From assembly GCF_011075055.1 (NCBI RefSeq), contig NC_058146.1:5642001-5706000 (forward strand): 64,000 nt of DNA, written 5' to 3'. This stretch comes from Mangifera indica. Taxonomy: Eukaryota; Streptophyta; Magnoliopsida; Sapindales; Anacardiaceae. The number at the start of each line of letters is the position of its first letter. The stretch's first letter is position 1. This document shows, piece by piece, positions 49,640-60,595 of the stretch. The position numbers were made by a program, and so were the translations under genes. Under the pieces are notes generated by a model, which did no database searches, had not been told where the DNA came from, and saw nothing but the letters and a program-made list of their open reading frames with translations.

Positions 49640-50045
49640 AAAAATTAGATTCAAATTGAATCGAATTAAACTCAAATATAATTCAATTTAAGTGATATTA
49701 AATTTAAATTCAAGTTTAATCTCACCTCAAAAGTATTGAAACTTAATTACTTTGAAAGAAGTTGAATTCGAATACAAATTTGAGTAGAGTTTTGAATTCA
49801 ATTTGATATTAAAATAAAATTATTTTGATATATATTAATCAAAATAATATCATTTTAATTGATTTATATCCAATTTTTCTATCTTACAAACTCAACGAGA
49901 CGAATACCCCTAAAGTTTTAATTTTAATTCAAATTCGAAAATATTGAACTCTCAAACTCAAATTCAAACTTGAAAGTACTGAATTTTTAAGCTTGAGTTC
50001 AAATTCGAACTTGTTTGAGTTTATTCGAATCCAACTTAAACTTGA
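49640..50045. repeat. Decayed hAT-like repeat
   Basis: The left end (TTAGATTCAAATTGAATCGA) and right end reversed (AAGTTGGATTCGAATAAACT) are imperfect inverted copies; the body is a string of TTGAATTCGAA-like words. No target duplication found. Confidence 0.4.
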
Positions 50046-50771
50046 AGAAGGTCAGCTCGGATGACATTGATTGTCAATACTTAAAGCCAAAACGATTTGA
50101 AGAAAGAATATTTCAAAGTTAGAAATTGCAGAGCTTAGCTGTAAGGTGTCAACACAATAAACAAGTCCAATCTAGGCGTGAGGAAAGTTAATGGTTTCAT
50201 TCCACCGCAATCCTCTTCTTTACATCACACAATCATATTTATATTTATATGCAACTTACTCACTCCTTCGGTATATAAAGAATATTTAGCTTCACCTGCA
50301 AGTTTCTAATGTCAGCTTGGGCTTTTACTTCAATAGAAAACACGACTGGTTTCCCAATTCTGTTCGAAAGTAACAGTTGACTCTCTCTTCTTCGGACCTC
50401 AAAACACAATGTCAACTGAGTGCCAGACAACAACCCATTCAAACTCACCTTATTTTAATATAATCCCTTCAAAGAGGGAAGACTTAGTGAAAATAATCAA
50501 TCCCGATGCATCACCTTTTCTAATCAAACACACATTCAAGGGTGAGTTAAAGAGCTAGAAAATAAACAAAACCTTTTAGATTATCTGAGCATATTCCTAA
50601 AACTTTCAATCTAAAATGATAAATAACTAACAGAGACAGAGAAATCACAATAAGAAAGAAACATCCAGAACTAGTTAACGATATATGAAGCTTTAACAAC
50701 ATACAACATAAAATGGAATACACAAATGAGTCTTTTGATACTTACTAGACCCATACTGGGCATAGGTTCAC

Positions 50772-52475
50772 TTATGCAGCAATACCCTGATGCTTTTTGT
50801 TCCTAATAAATGCTTGACGAAGTTCTATGTACCCACTCCGGTAATGTTCCAGCGAGAAACAAAGCTGCCGTATAGCCTCTCTTTTCTCCTCTGCCCCGTC
50901 TAATATCACATTTCTCTGCTCATCCACCTCTTTCTCCAGCTCCTTCACTCTCACTCTTAACTCATCAACTACCTTCTCCGTGGTTTCAGCTCTAGCGATC
51001 AGTCGTGCATGATCAATGCGTACCCTTTGCAACAGCTCATCCTTTTGCCTAATGCAATCATCTTGACAACTCACTTCTGCCCTCAGTGTGTTTATTTTTG
51101 CATTAAGTTCATCTTTTTCTGCCATAAGCATGTCATATTTCAATTTAAGACTATCAAGGTTTTTGTTCAAAGCTTCAATATGGCTAGCTCTCCCAGCAAC
51201 TTCTACCTTCAATTGACTGATCTCACTTTGCATCCCACTTTGTTGGGTCTCATGCAAACCTTTCATCTCCATTTTCTCATTTTCACATTGCTTGATCTGA
51301 TCCTCTAAAACTTTTCCTCGCAAATCCAATTCTTTGAGCCCTGCATCAGCAAGGGTCTGTTTCTCTAACAACCTAGCCACATTACACTGCAGCTGTGCTT
51401 TTTCCAAAGAGAAGTTTTCTTGGACATCATTCAGTGCAACTTTCAACTTCTGGATCTCATCATCAGAGTCAGACAGATCACATTCATATTTTGCAATTGT
51501 CTCTTTCAACTTCAAAACCTGACTTCTATCAGAATCAAGACTGGCCTTCAGCATGGCTACATCTTCTTGAGCCAACTCAAGTTGGCCTTTTAGTTGATAG
51601 GTATGTTCAGCAATTTCATTTGCAAGTTCATTTTTCAAGCATTTGATTTGTTCATCTGATTCCCAAAGCCTTTCTTTACTTACTTCAAGCTCTTGCATCA
51701 ACATTTCAATCCTACACTTAGATTCAGAAACACAAGTTTCTAATTCAAATGTATAGTTTTCCAGTTCAAGTACTTTTATTCTCTTCATCTCAAGAGCAGC
51801 CTCCCTCAATTCAATATCTCTTTTCACAGATTCAGTCTGTGCATGAAGCTCATTCTTCAACTTGGCAACCTCTTCTTCTGACAACTGGAGTTTTAGGTTT
51901 GAAACTCTTAGCTTCTCCTCATACTCGATAACTCTTCCAAGTAACTCTTTGTACCTCGCATTTTCTCTTAGCTCCAAGAAACTGTCTGGATTGCTTTCCT
52001 CGGTCTCCTGGAGCTTCTCTTTCATGCTTGGAAGCTTAGTTCCCAGCTCAGTAATCCTTTCATGGAACCCCTTTCCTTCTAAGTTTCCAGGCACAGCTGA
52101 GTAAAATTTGATGGAGCTAGAATATTCTGACTCTGTGTCTGATGATGACATAGAAAAATCAGAGCTTCTGCCAGAGCTGAAAGATGCAGCTTGATGGCTA
52201 GAGTTATGTAAAATCAGCTTTTGATCGGGAGTAAGCAGTGGAGACCCTAGGCTAGAGCCAGATTTAAAATTGCCAGAAATCTGCATTTGGAAATCCGATG
52301 GTATTATTTTTTGTAATTCTCCTGTAAAATGATCATAGCGCTCAGCCAGAGACTGATACAAGTGATAAAATTCCTGAATGTGAATAGCAAACTCTGGCCA
52401 ATGTGCTTCAGCCTCCTTCGACAAAGACTCACCATCTTCTATCAGTTTCAGCACTTGCTTGAGACTCTGGCCCAT
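50772..52475 (-). CDS. NET/KIP1-like coiled-coil protein, truncated NAB domain
   Basis: A single exon of 567 codons starts MGQSLKQVLKLIEDGESLSK. Residues 1-60 match the second half of the NAB actin-binding domain of NETWORKED/KIP1-like proteins (EFYHLYQSLAERYDHFTGEL). A Ser-rich linker follows (about 75-125), then a near-continuous coiled coil (about 140-540). The end, EEKREAIRQLCFSLEHYRSG, is the conserved tail of the family. Such proteins link actin to membranes. The first half of NAB lies in the upstream exon at 52672-52776, whose frame is broken; the acceptor at 52478 fits that exon in phase (GAG codon, LE-EMGQ). As the sequence stands, only the product starting at 52475 can be made. It is 3.4 kb upstream of EDR4 on the same strand. 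Confidence 0.85.
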   Translation of the reverse strand: MGQSLKQVLKLIEDGESLSKEAEAHWPEFAIHIQEFYHLYQSLAERYDHFTGELQKIIPSDFQMQISGNFKSGSSLGSPLLTPDQKLILHNSSHQAASFSSGRSSDFSMSSSDTESEYSSSIKFYSAVPGNLEGKGFHERITELGTKLPSMKEKLQETEESNPDSFLELRENARYKELLGRVIEYEEKLRVSNLKLQLSEEEVAKLKNELHAQTESVKRDIELREAALEMKRIKVLELENYTFELETCVSESKCRIEMLMQELEVSKERLWESDEQIKCLKNELANEIAEHTYQLKGQLELAQEDVAMLKASLDSDRSQVLKLKETIAKYECDLSDSDDEIQKLKVALNDVQENFSLEKAQLQCNVARLLEKQTLADAGLKELDLRGKVLEDQIKQCENEKMEMKGLHETQQSGMQSEISQLKVEVAGRASHIEALNKNLDSLKLKYDMLMAEKDELNAKINTLRAEVSCQDDCIRQKDELLQRVRIDHARLIARAETTEKVVDELRVRVKELEKEVDEQRNVILDGAEEKREAIRQLCFSLEHYRSGYIELRQAFIRNKKHQGIAA

Positions 52476-52671
52476 CTCTGCGGTTATTTTTTATTTTTTT
52501 GGGAATCATTTACACACCATTCAGTAATTTTAAATGAAAAATTTTTTTGCTGCAAACTAATATGAAGATTGGAGATGACAATTAGACAAAAACAGTATTG
52601 AATTGGGGATATATTTTAAATCAGCAAACAGTATTGAACAACAATTAAGGCGTATGGATTTTGGTGTTCAC

Positions 52672-52776
52672 CTTCAAGATACCCTGCTAGTGGCTTAAAA
52701 TTAACGGGCCTAATGTGACTACTCCCAAACTTGATTGCGATTCTTCAGATTCTGTCATCTTCATACTAGTTTCCAT
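52672..52776 (-). pseudogene. Broken first coding exon of the NET/KIP1-like gene
   Basis: From ATG at 52776 one frame reads METSMKMTESEESQSSLG and soon stops. In another frame, from about 52726, it reads GSSHIRPVNFKPLAGYLE, which lines up with the family motif (SSHISPKNSKWLAENLE-type) and joins in phase to MGQSLKQ through the donor at 52671. The frames meet at TTTGGGAGT (near 52724-52728), where the family has two Trp codons before SSH. A one-base loss there explains everything seen. It may be a real mutation or a sequence error. Confidence 0.7.
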
Positions 52777-53650
52777 CTGATTTCAGTTACAACATATCAA
52801 AGTGTAAGGACCTAACCAAATAAAATAATCATAAGAATCAAACTAATGTTCAAATTGATAAGAAAAATGACTAAAGGTAGTCAGATGAAACCCAGGGAGA
52901 AAATGAAACCGCTGAGCTAAAGCAAGACAATATTTATATCAGCAATTGAAAAGATAACAACATTTTAAAGCATTATATCCATTGCAAACAGCAACATAAA
53001 TTAAAACTCAGAGATCTCTTACTCTTATTAATAAAGCATAGAACAAAATTGTTCTGGACTTAGAAAACAAAAAAATACTTGGATGCTGCAGTTAGCGTTT
53101 AGTTAATTTCGATAAACCCTAAAAATTTTCCACCGATTTGATCAATCCTTTAGAGTTACAGTAGTACTCAATAATTCAATGTAGTGGCACTCTAATTGTC
53201 TTTCTCCACAGCCATGAACGGAAACAAATTAAAACTCAAAGTCCGAGCAACCTTTACCAAACACTAAAGCTTAAATCATTAGAGCTGATGCAAGACAAAC
53301 AAACAATAATTTGCATAAATGGAAGCTCATAATTAATCATAAACAAGGAATACCAAAAGTAAGAAAGAGACCTGTAGTTAGGGCAAGCGAGATGAAGGAC
53401 TAAGAAGACGAGACTAAAGAGTTAAGAATTAAGCGACAATCAGAAAAGGCTGAGATATGGAAACGGAACAAATGAAGCCAAACAGGTCCGACCACTTGTT
53501 TTTGGGGGCACTATGTTCCCGCCCTCTCTTCTTTACCCAAATTGCCCTCCGTTTTCCAATTTTCAAAGCCCCTCCGTCCCTTTTCCCTTTTTTTTCGGTA
53601 CATCAAATCAAATTCTCTCTACTTTCGCGTAGTTCTACGTACCGTTAACT
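52777..53650 (-). promoter_or_regulatory. 5' leader and promoter side of the NET-like gene
   Basis: Read on the minus strand, an acceptor (AACTGAAATCAG) lies directly before the ATG at 52776, and a likely non-coding first exon ends at about 53373 with ACTACAG/GTCTCT. This suggests a leader intron of about 600 bp. The start of transcription is not certain. Confidence 0.45.
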
Positions 53651-53790
53651 TTAAATTCATGGGGACGTGGGGTCGGGCATGACACTTCAAGCAGTGCCAG
53701 CGCAACAAATTAAATTCATGGCGGGAAAATTTGGATTATTCACTGGACACAAAAGTAGATTTGTTTGGTCGGCGAGATATTATTTTCTAT

Positions 53791-53945
53791 CTTATGTATA
53801 ATTTTTGCATATAATTTTTTATATAAATAATCATATATTATTATATAATTAAATATTATTTTATTTTTAATTTTTAATTATCTAATTATATAATGATAAA
53901 TTATTATTTATACACAAAAATTATATATATAGTACTACTTTATCT
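53791..53945. repeat. Palindromic MITE, copy 9
   Basis: Carries AAATATTATTTTATTTTTAA and AATTATCTAATTATATAATG with outer arms ending ATTATATATATAGTACTACT. Confidence 0.65.
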
Positions 53946-54002
53946 AAGATATATGTATTTGCATATAGAAGTTCAGTGAATTTTTGTGTAAGTACTCATT
54001 AA

Positions 54003-54130
54003 GCAATGTTATGTGAATATATTTTCTAATATATATAAAATTTATCATCATATAATTGAATATTATTTATTTTTAATTAAAAATTATTTAATATACTCAA
54101 AAATAAATAAAAATATATATTGATCGTACT
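54003..54130. repeat. Palindromic MITE, copy 10
   Basis: Contains ATCATCATATAATTGAATAT and TTTTTAATTAAAAATTATTT. It lies only about 60 bp from copy 9. Confidence 0.6.
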
Positions 54131-55855
54131 TATCTTATAAAAATAGGAGAATTCGAGTAAATTGGGGAAACGACTAGAACCATTAAGAAGCCACTTTCCC
54201 CTATTTTGGATAAAAAAATTTATTGTTAAGAGGATGTCTTTAGAGCAACAGTAGAGTCTTGCATGAGTCACATTCTATAACATCTTAACGTACTTCATGA
54301 CCTACATGTTGAACTTGATTTTGAACCTTGTGGTCAAAAGAAACTTGTTTTTATCTTTGGTGAAGATGAGGGGTAGCTAGATAGTATGTATGCAACTATT
54401 GTGAGTTCAAATTTGCACACTGATGGAGGTGTGAGTTATCAACATGTATTTGTGCAAATTCTCTGCATATTAAACCTAACGTGATTTATCTACACATCGA
54501 ATTTGATATGAGTTTTTTACACGTTAGGTAGAAGCCTAGACTTTAGTAGCTGTTAGGATGGAAGTCAGATGTTAGATCAAGGTTTTCATGATATTAGTTA
54601 GGTCATTGATCGTTATATCCAATTGTCTTTTGCAATAAAATCAGCTAATTCACGGTTGCATGTTAACTATCAACCATAAAAGGAGGTTACTCAAAGGGTG
54701 AGTAATTTGATAATCAATAAAAACTATATTTGTATGGGCAACAACTACATAAGGGTGGTGAACTATTGTGTTTTGCTCATCTTGTGTGAGTGGAGTGGTG
54801 TTGAAGCATTCCTAGTGTGAGTCATAAGAAGATACTTGTGTTGAAGAAAGTTTGAAGCAAACTTTGTTGAAATTGTTAGAGAAAGCTTTTTGAGGCCATT
54901 CTTATATTGCCAAAAATTGTTGATGTAAGAATTTACACCAACGTAAGTGCACAACTATCCGATATGAGGGTGTTATCTAAGTACTATAGAGAGTGTCCAA
55001 GTAAATAACAAAAACAATAAAATAGTAAAAGTAAATAGAAGTTTTTTAAGTGTTTTGATTGGTTGAACAATACTAACAGCTATTGTAGTATAATTTACCC
55101 CTTTTTTTTAACATTGTGTTCACATAGAATAAGTATAAAGAGTAATTAAGAGTCTTTCTTATGAGATGGTAAAATATCTTTAGGGGAAAGCTTAATAGTA
55201 TTGACAGATCAAAATGCTCCAAAAGATCATTTCTTTTGCTTTGCTTTTCGATCTATATACTTAGAATAAAGGATGTTGTTGTCACGTGATGCTTGAAGAT
55301 TTTCACTAGCCTTGCATGCTTATTCAATTGAGAGAGTACTTGTACCATCAAGATTGTTACATGTTAAAGGAGGTTAGATGTTGTGCCACTGTTTTTTATT
55401 AATGTAAAATGTGTTATCTGATCGATTTAGTCACTTTGTATTTAATATAACATCAGAACAATACCTCTTTTTTCATTAAATGTAGTACACCTAGCTTCGT
55501 TGGTAAGGTGATGAATATTGTGCCTAGTTACTCGCTTTGGCAGTTTGAATATCTTGCTTGTGGGTGGGCATGCAATTATGATTTATTAGCTGGAGTATGT
55601 TCTTACTTTGAGGGCCTATATTCACATTAAATGGATACACTCGTCTAGATGACATAAGTTATCTACAAGCTCCTGTTGTGAGTTATCTACACATTTATGT
55701 CGAGATGTTAAAGTTGTTGATCCACTAGCCATTTATCAAGGATTTACCACCTAGACACCAAGTCTATTGGAGACACAATTATTAAAGGGAAAAATTCTAC
55801 TACATAACCATACAAATAAATTTGTGTAATTTCAATTTGTTCAACTAATTTCACA
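54131..55855. other. Intergenic sequence, unclassified
   Basis: No gene recognised. It has a more even base composition than its neighbours in places (54290-54560, 55490-55740) and short broken frames; it could be an old retroelement interior, but no reverse transcriptase, integrase or LTR motif was seen. Confidence 0.35.
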
Positions 55856-56286
55856 AGGGGTGGATACAAATCGAACCGAGCTTAAACACTCTTTGGCTTG
55901 AATTCAATTCGAATAAAAAATAGTTTGATTTGAATTTGGTTGGAATAAAAATTATTTAATTCGAGTTTGATTTGAATTTATAGTTTAAATACATAGTTCA
56001 ACTATGAGACTCAGATTTATGGTTCAAATTCATGACTCATTAACAAAACAATGTTGTTTAATAATTACTTAACATAATTTAAATCGAGTCACAAACTAAG
56101 TTCAAATCTAATCAAATCATCTATCTAGCTTGTTAGGCAAACCGAACTGGAGTTTCTCTAGTTTAAATTTGACTCAATTTCAAAATGAGCTGAATCTCCT
56201 AACTCGAACTCGATTCAAATTTGAACTAAATGAATTCAAACTAAACCAAATCGAGCTAAACTAGCTCAGTTTAAATCCAACACTAG
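55856..56286. mobile_element. Probable hAT-type element
   Basis: The left end (GGGGTGGATACAAATCGAAC) and right end reversed (TAGTGTTGGATTTAAACTGA) resemble the other hAT ends. The flanks ATTTCACA and ATTTCATT may be an eroded 8-bp duplication (6 of 8). The body has repeated TTGAATTCGAA words on both strands. Confidence 0.5.
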
Positions 56287-56523
56287 ATTTCATTAGATCA
56301 TGATAAAACAGAGAGCTCTATCAATCTCATCATATGAATCATCAAAGTATAACATAGCTACAAATTGTAATTCAGAACGCATGTAGCTAACCCTATGATA
56401 TACATACATGGGAGAATATACCGTATTAGAAAAGTATACATGAATGTATAGTTGACATACAAATTTTCTCGGGGGAAGTTGGCAAAGCAAAAGTAAGGAG
56501 GAATAGAACACTGTTACATTACA

Positions 56524-56640
56524 TAATTGGGCATATAAATAATAAATTATTATATGATTGAATATTATTTTATTATAAATATAAAAACATATCATATGTA
56601 TCTAATTATATATTAAAAAATACATACATATAACGTCGTT
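56524..56640. repeat. Palindromic MITE, copy 11
   Basis: Core ATTATATGATTGAATATTAT followed by TTTTATTATAAATATAAAAA and the arm AAAAAATACATACATATAAC. Confidence 0.55.
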
Positions 56641-56934
56641 CAAATTTAATTAAAATGAATTATTATTTTTAGTTAGTACTGATGATAAAACTATTATTTT
56701 ATCAATAATATTAAAAAATATATAATTTTATTTTTTATTTAATTTAAGAAATTAATAATTTTTTTATAAAAAATTTGAAAAAAAATTATATTTTTCTTTC
56801 AAAAATCGATTTTTTAAAAACCCAATGCGCCAAAACCTTCGTCGGGATTATGTCTTTGGGCCAATTAAAAATCACCAGTTTGTCAATGGTGGGCGCAGGA
56901 TTCACACCATCGACCTTTAGTATCGGCTGCAATC

Positions 56935-57125
56935 AGTAAGTAAATTAATGTCCAAGATCAAAGACGACGGTCAATATCGTTTTTTTTTTTTCAAAGAAAT
57001 TATTAAATTATTGTTGACTTTTCATATATGTAAATTTTTTCTTCAATATGCATCAGTCGGTCCACCTTTCCGCAAATTAAGATAGGATTACCTACTAGAT
57101 CAATATCCATTATAAAATTATTCAT
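56935..57125. repeat. Dispersed repeat shared with 58.5 kb and 63.6 kb
   Basis: The part with GAAATTATTAAATTATTGTT is matched at 63660-63700, and the part with CCACCTTTCCGCAAATTAAG / GGATTACCTACTAGATCAAT is matched at 58520-58580. The repeat type is unknown. Confidence 0.6.
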
Positions 57126-57169
57126 ATTATATTAAAAAAAAGAACTCATAGAATAATCATCATGTAAAG

Positions 57170-57330
57170 ATAAGTATATAAATAGATATATATTTGATAT
57201 ATATTATTAAATAATTAAATAATTTTAAATTAAAAATAACATAATATTTAATCATATAATAATATATTATATGTGTATTTATTTATATACTCAAAAATTT
57301 AGATACACAATATTGCCCATTTTGATGTTA
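57170..57330. repeat. Palindromic MITE, copy 12
   Basis: Contains TAAATAATTTTAAATTAAAA and ATATTTAATCATATAATAAT with the arm AGATACACAATATTG. Confidence 0.6.
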
Positions 57331-57337
57331 TATTATG

Positions 57338-57460
57338 AATAGTATTATATATATAAAGTATGTGTATAATTTTATACATAAATAATAATATATTATCATA
57401 TAATTATATAATTTTAAATTAAAAATAAAATAACATATCATTATATAATGTAAAAAATAG
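57338..57460. repeat. Palindromic MITE, copy 13
   Basis: Contains TATTATCATATAATTATATA and AATTAAAAATAAAATAACAT. It follows copy 12 almost directly. Confidence 0.55.
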
Positions 57461-57485
57461 CGAATAATTTTCACTATTTTTCTTT

Positions 57486-58104
57486 GGCCAAAAGACTTAT
57501 TCCCACCCGAGGTTTAGGGCAATCCTAAATATACATCCGTGAAGTTTTAAAAACTCAAACATCAGCTTATAGACTATTAAATATAACCAAAACTGTTGGT
57601 TATAAAGGGTAAAATTATCATTTGATCACAAAATCTTAAAACCTTAAAAATTTATATCATTTCTTTCTTTGGTTTGAAAAATTAACATTTTTCTCTGAAG
57701 GATTAAGTTTTGAAAAATTTACTCTTTTCACTAGGGTTTTTCCTTTTTTTTTTTCAACAATCGAATGTTTTCTTGACATCAGTTGGTTTTTCCACCAGCT
57801 TCTTCTCCCATCATTGGCCTTCCCACTGTAACAGTTTTGTCAGATGAGGATTGATGAAACTACTGTAATAGAAAAGTTGACCGATGGTGAGAATGACTTT
57901 TGATCATTAAAGAAAGAAAAAAAACCTTATAAATTTTTTTTTTATAACTTTATTTTTGGGAAAAAAAATTAATTTTTTTAATTAAAAAATATAAAATTTT
58001 AAAGTTTAATAATAAAAAAATAATTTTATTTTTTTAATTAATGTCTCACCACGATTACATATTCGAGAAGGGGCAAACATTGGGCCGGAATAAGCCTTTT
58101 TATT
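57486..58104. mobile_element. Mutator-like non-autonomous element
   Basis: The left end GGCCAAAAGACTTATTCCCA and right end reversed (AAAAAGGCTTATTCCGGCCC) are inverted. The left 200 bp resemble the 12422 element (for example AACTTAAAAAC/ATCATTT words and TTTCTTTGGTTTGAAAA). No clear target duplication. No coding capacity. Confidence 0.55.
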
Positions 58105-58110
58105 CTATCA

Positions 58111-58330
58111 AGGCCAAAGGACTATTTTCCACCAAAAGTATGTGGTTTTCTAAAGTTTCATTTCATTAACTTTGAAAATCTCATTTACCCACCCATAGAC
58201 GGTTAAAATTAACGGAACTCTAACCCCTAAAAAATTTATCTCATTTTCTCCCCAAAAATTTTAAAAACTAACAATTTTCTCTCAACCCAAGTTTTAAAAA
58301 ATAATATTTTTTCTCTTAGGGTTTTCAATT
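58111..58330. repeat. Mutator-like element fragment
   Basis: GGCCAAAGGACTATTTTCCA begins a second element of the same style directly after the previous one; no opposite end was identified. The following 58330-58480 is of mixed composition without a gene. Confidence 0.4.
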
Positions 58331-58497
58331 TTTCAGAGTTAATTTTTTGGTACCGTTTCTTCCTCTCCGACGACCTCCAGGCGATGCCTTTTCTCTCCAA
58401 CACGGCCTCCTTCTGATAATTGTTATGGGCGTGATCGTCGACAAAAACGAGTCATCGTCATATTTAACTTTAACCAAAACATATATATACGTTATTT

Positions 58498-58590
58498 TTT
58501 CTTCTATAAACGCCAACTGATGCACCTTTCTACAAATCAAGACTGGTTACCTACTAAAACAATATCTATTATAAAAAAACTATGAAAAGT
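58498..58590. repeat. Dispersed repeat, second copy
   Basis: CACCTTTCTACAAATCAAGA and GGTTACCTACTAAAACAATA match the right half of the repeat at 56935-57125. The two copies flank the Mutator-like pair. Confidence 0.6.
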
Positions 58591-58706
58591 GAGTACAGAT
58601 CATAACGCGCAAACTGATGTAACCTGCATCATATTTTTTTGTTATTTTATCCATTAGCCTAATAGCTAATTCCCAATTTGCCATGAAGTGAGGATAGCTT
58701 GGCCTC

Positions 58707-58724
58707 TTTTTTTTTTTTTTTTTT
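58707..58724. repeat. Poly(T) run
   Basis: Eighteen T in a row, followed directly by palindromic MITE sequence. Confidence 0.9.
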
Positions 58725-58727
58725 AAA

Positions 58728-58855
58728 TGTATATTTATTTTAAATATATAAATAAATAAAAATTTATATGTATTATTATATGAGTAGATATTATTTTATT
58801 TTTAATTCAAAATAAATATATATAATTTTATTTTATATATATATATATATATATA
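58728..58855. repeat. Palindromic MITE, copy 14, with TA microsatellite
   Basis: Contains GATATTATTTTATTTTTAAT of the family core. Its right side runs into an AT dinucleotide tract at about 58834-58855. Confidence 0.55.
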
Positions 58856-59700
58856 AAGATATGAAAGCTACACTTCAACTAGAGTATAAGTCTCTGCCAT
58901 CTACTTTCGGATGGTCCATCAAAGTGTTATGTTCTCTTTCATTCCATTGATGCAATGTATATGTAATTTGTATTTGATACTTATATCGGTATTCATTTAG
59001 ACTCACTTCCCAATAGCATGGTTGTTTTTTTTCTTTCGATAACCAGAGATCTTATTTATATTGGTTAGATGAATAAACCGAAAATACAATGATCAAATTT
59101 ATAATTATTATATAAACGTGACAAAAACTCAAACTTTTTTTTTTAGAAATTCTAATATTTTTAACCATTGAGATTATAACATGACATCTTACCGACTTCT
59201 TTCACAACAACAACAACTACTACTACTTTCCCTTTCCTTTTCTATTTCCTTCTTTCTCTGCTGAAACTTCTGTACAAATATTGTCTTCTCAGCCATGGAA
59301 GAGTTGAAGACAGTAATATAGTGTATTACAGCTTCCTTTGATTTCTTGTTCAAATTGGGAACAACTAACGATATCTTGTAGCCACTGAGAAGGGATATGT
59401 AAGGACACAATGAATGATTAAAAATTAAGTATGGACCATGAATAAACATAAAAATAAAACAAGGATATTGTTGGCCTGCAATATATGAATAAACAAGCCA
59501 ACAACATTACGTTTAACTACGCACATAAATCTAAAACAGCCGACAATTGTTACATCATCTTCATATTTTCTTTTAATTCTGAAAAGTTAAACAAAAGCTC
59601 TTGCTTCTCTGTTCAATGACAAATCTCCATTTCCAAATATGACTTTTTCCTGTAAGAATTGCCTAATTATTTGTTTTTCTCAACATGTCCTAAATAAATA
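58856..59700. other. Intergenic sequence
   Basis: No gene recognised. A minus-strand frame at 59189-59449 is Ser/Cys-rich from a simple triplet run (CAACAACAACAACTACTACT region) and has no motif. Confidence 0.4.
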
Positions 59701-60475
59701 TCTCATCTCATCAAATTCTCCCTCTATGTGATGTAAAACTTGTCTCCAAATGGATAGTTTGATTAGCAAAAGTTATGAATTTTTTATACAAAACCCAATA
59801 AAGGGTTGGTTTGAGACCTGTTGGTATTAGGGTAAGATCAGACTTTTGAATTACTTAATTTAATGAACTTGTCCGATGTGATTAATCAAACCTCAATAAG
59901 GACAAATCGACTTCAGAGAAGTTCCTCATCATTAAAATAAAAAAAAATTCACAAAACTTAGAATGAAGCTGAGCTCATTTTGTCATAGCCTTCTAGGCTT
60001 CAAAGGATGAGTGGAGACACTAAGATCCGTCCCTTCAAGGTCGAATAAACCAAGCCAAGAAAATAAAACCAATATGTCTTACCTACAAATCTCATCATAT
60101 CAAATTATCCATTTGAGTGATGCAATTTGTTACCAAGTGGAATCATAGTGAAATATGGATTTTTTTTTTAACAAGTATCTCATTCGAATCAAATTATCCT
60201 TTCGAAGTCGAATCAAACACATTGAATAAGTAAAACCCCAAGTCCAGTGATCCTTATAATCATTTTATTAAGTAAATCAAAAATTTAATCTTAAAATATC
60301 ATCAGAAAAGATTTGAATTTGTGTCTTCTTATATATGAAACCCCTCAATTCCCCCTCAAACTAATTAGGAGTTAGTGAAACATGATGGTATATAAGGTAG
60401 GTTTCACAGGACTTACAATGAAACTGACCCCATTGTGTCACAGCCCTCTATGCTTCAAATGATGAGTGGAGAAAG
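59700..60475. repeat. Direct duplication upstream of the MES17-like gene
   Basis: Two related blocks, about 59700-60020 and 60090-60475. The best-matching parts are 59950-60016 and 60403-60472, about 83% alike by eye (shared words TTCACA, GTCA.AGCC, GGCTTCAAA / TGCTTCAAA, GATGAGTGGAGA). The second copy ends about 120 bp before the start codon. Confidence 0.65.
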
Positions 60476-60508
60476 GAAGAATCATTACTCCTTGTGACTA
60501 TCCCAACT

Positions 60509-60515
60509 ATAAATG
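60509..60515 (+). promoter_or_regulatory. TATA box of MES17-like gene
   Basis: TATAAAT lies 87 bp before the start codon, which would give a leader of about 50-60 bases. A GAG triplet run (about 60528-60547) falls in that leader. An alternative TATATAAGG at about 60389 is further away. Confidence 0.55.
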
Positions 60516-60595
60516 CAATACTAGCAAGAGGAGGAGGAGGAGGAGGCAAATTGGGTTGACAGAAGAAAAGGTTACTGAGAGAGCACACAGGAGCC

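Larger units (their letters stand above)
48445..50771. other. Intergenic sequence between EDR4 and the NET-like gene
   Basis: Holds a palindromic MITE copy, a decayed hAT-like block and the 3' flank of the NET-like gene. A 64-codon frame at 49196-49387 has non-AT-biased composition (SQSSGSNPQVSKKQ; VRSVHVVLYDPVDK) but no recognised family; see findings. Confidence 0.4.

Noticed and set aside
50260..50448. Minus-strand 62-codon frame downstream of the NET-like gene
   Set aside because: The NET-like protein already ends in its conserved tail at 50772, and this frame has no family motif.
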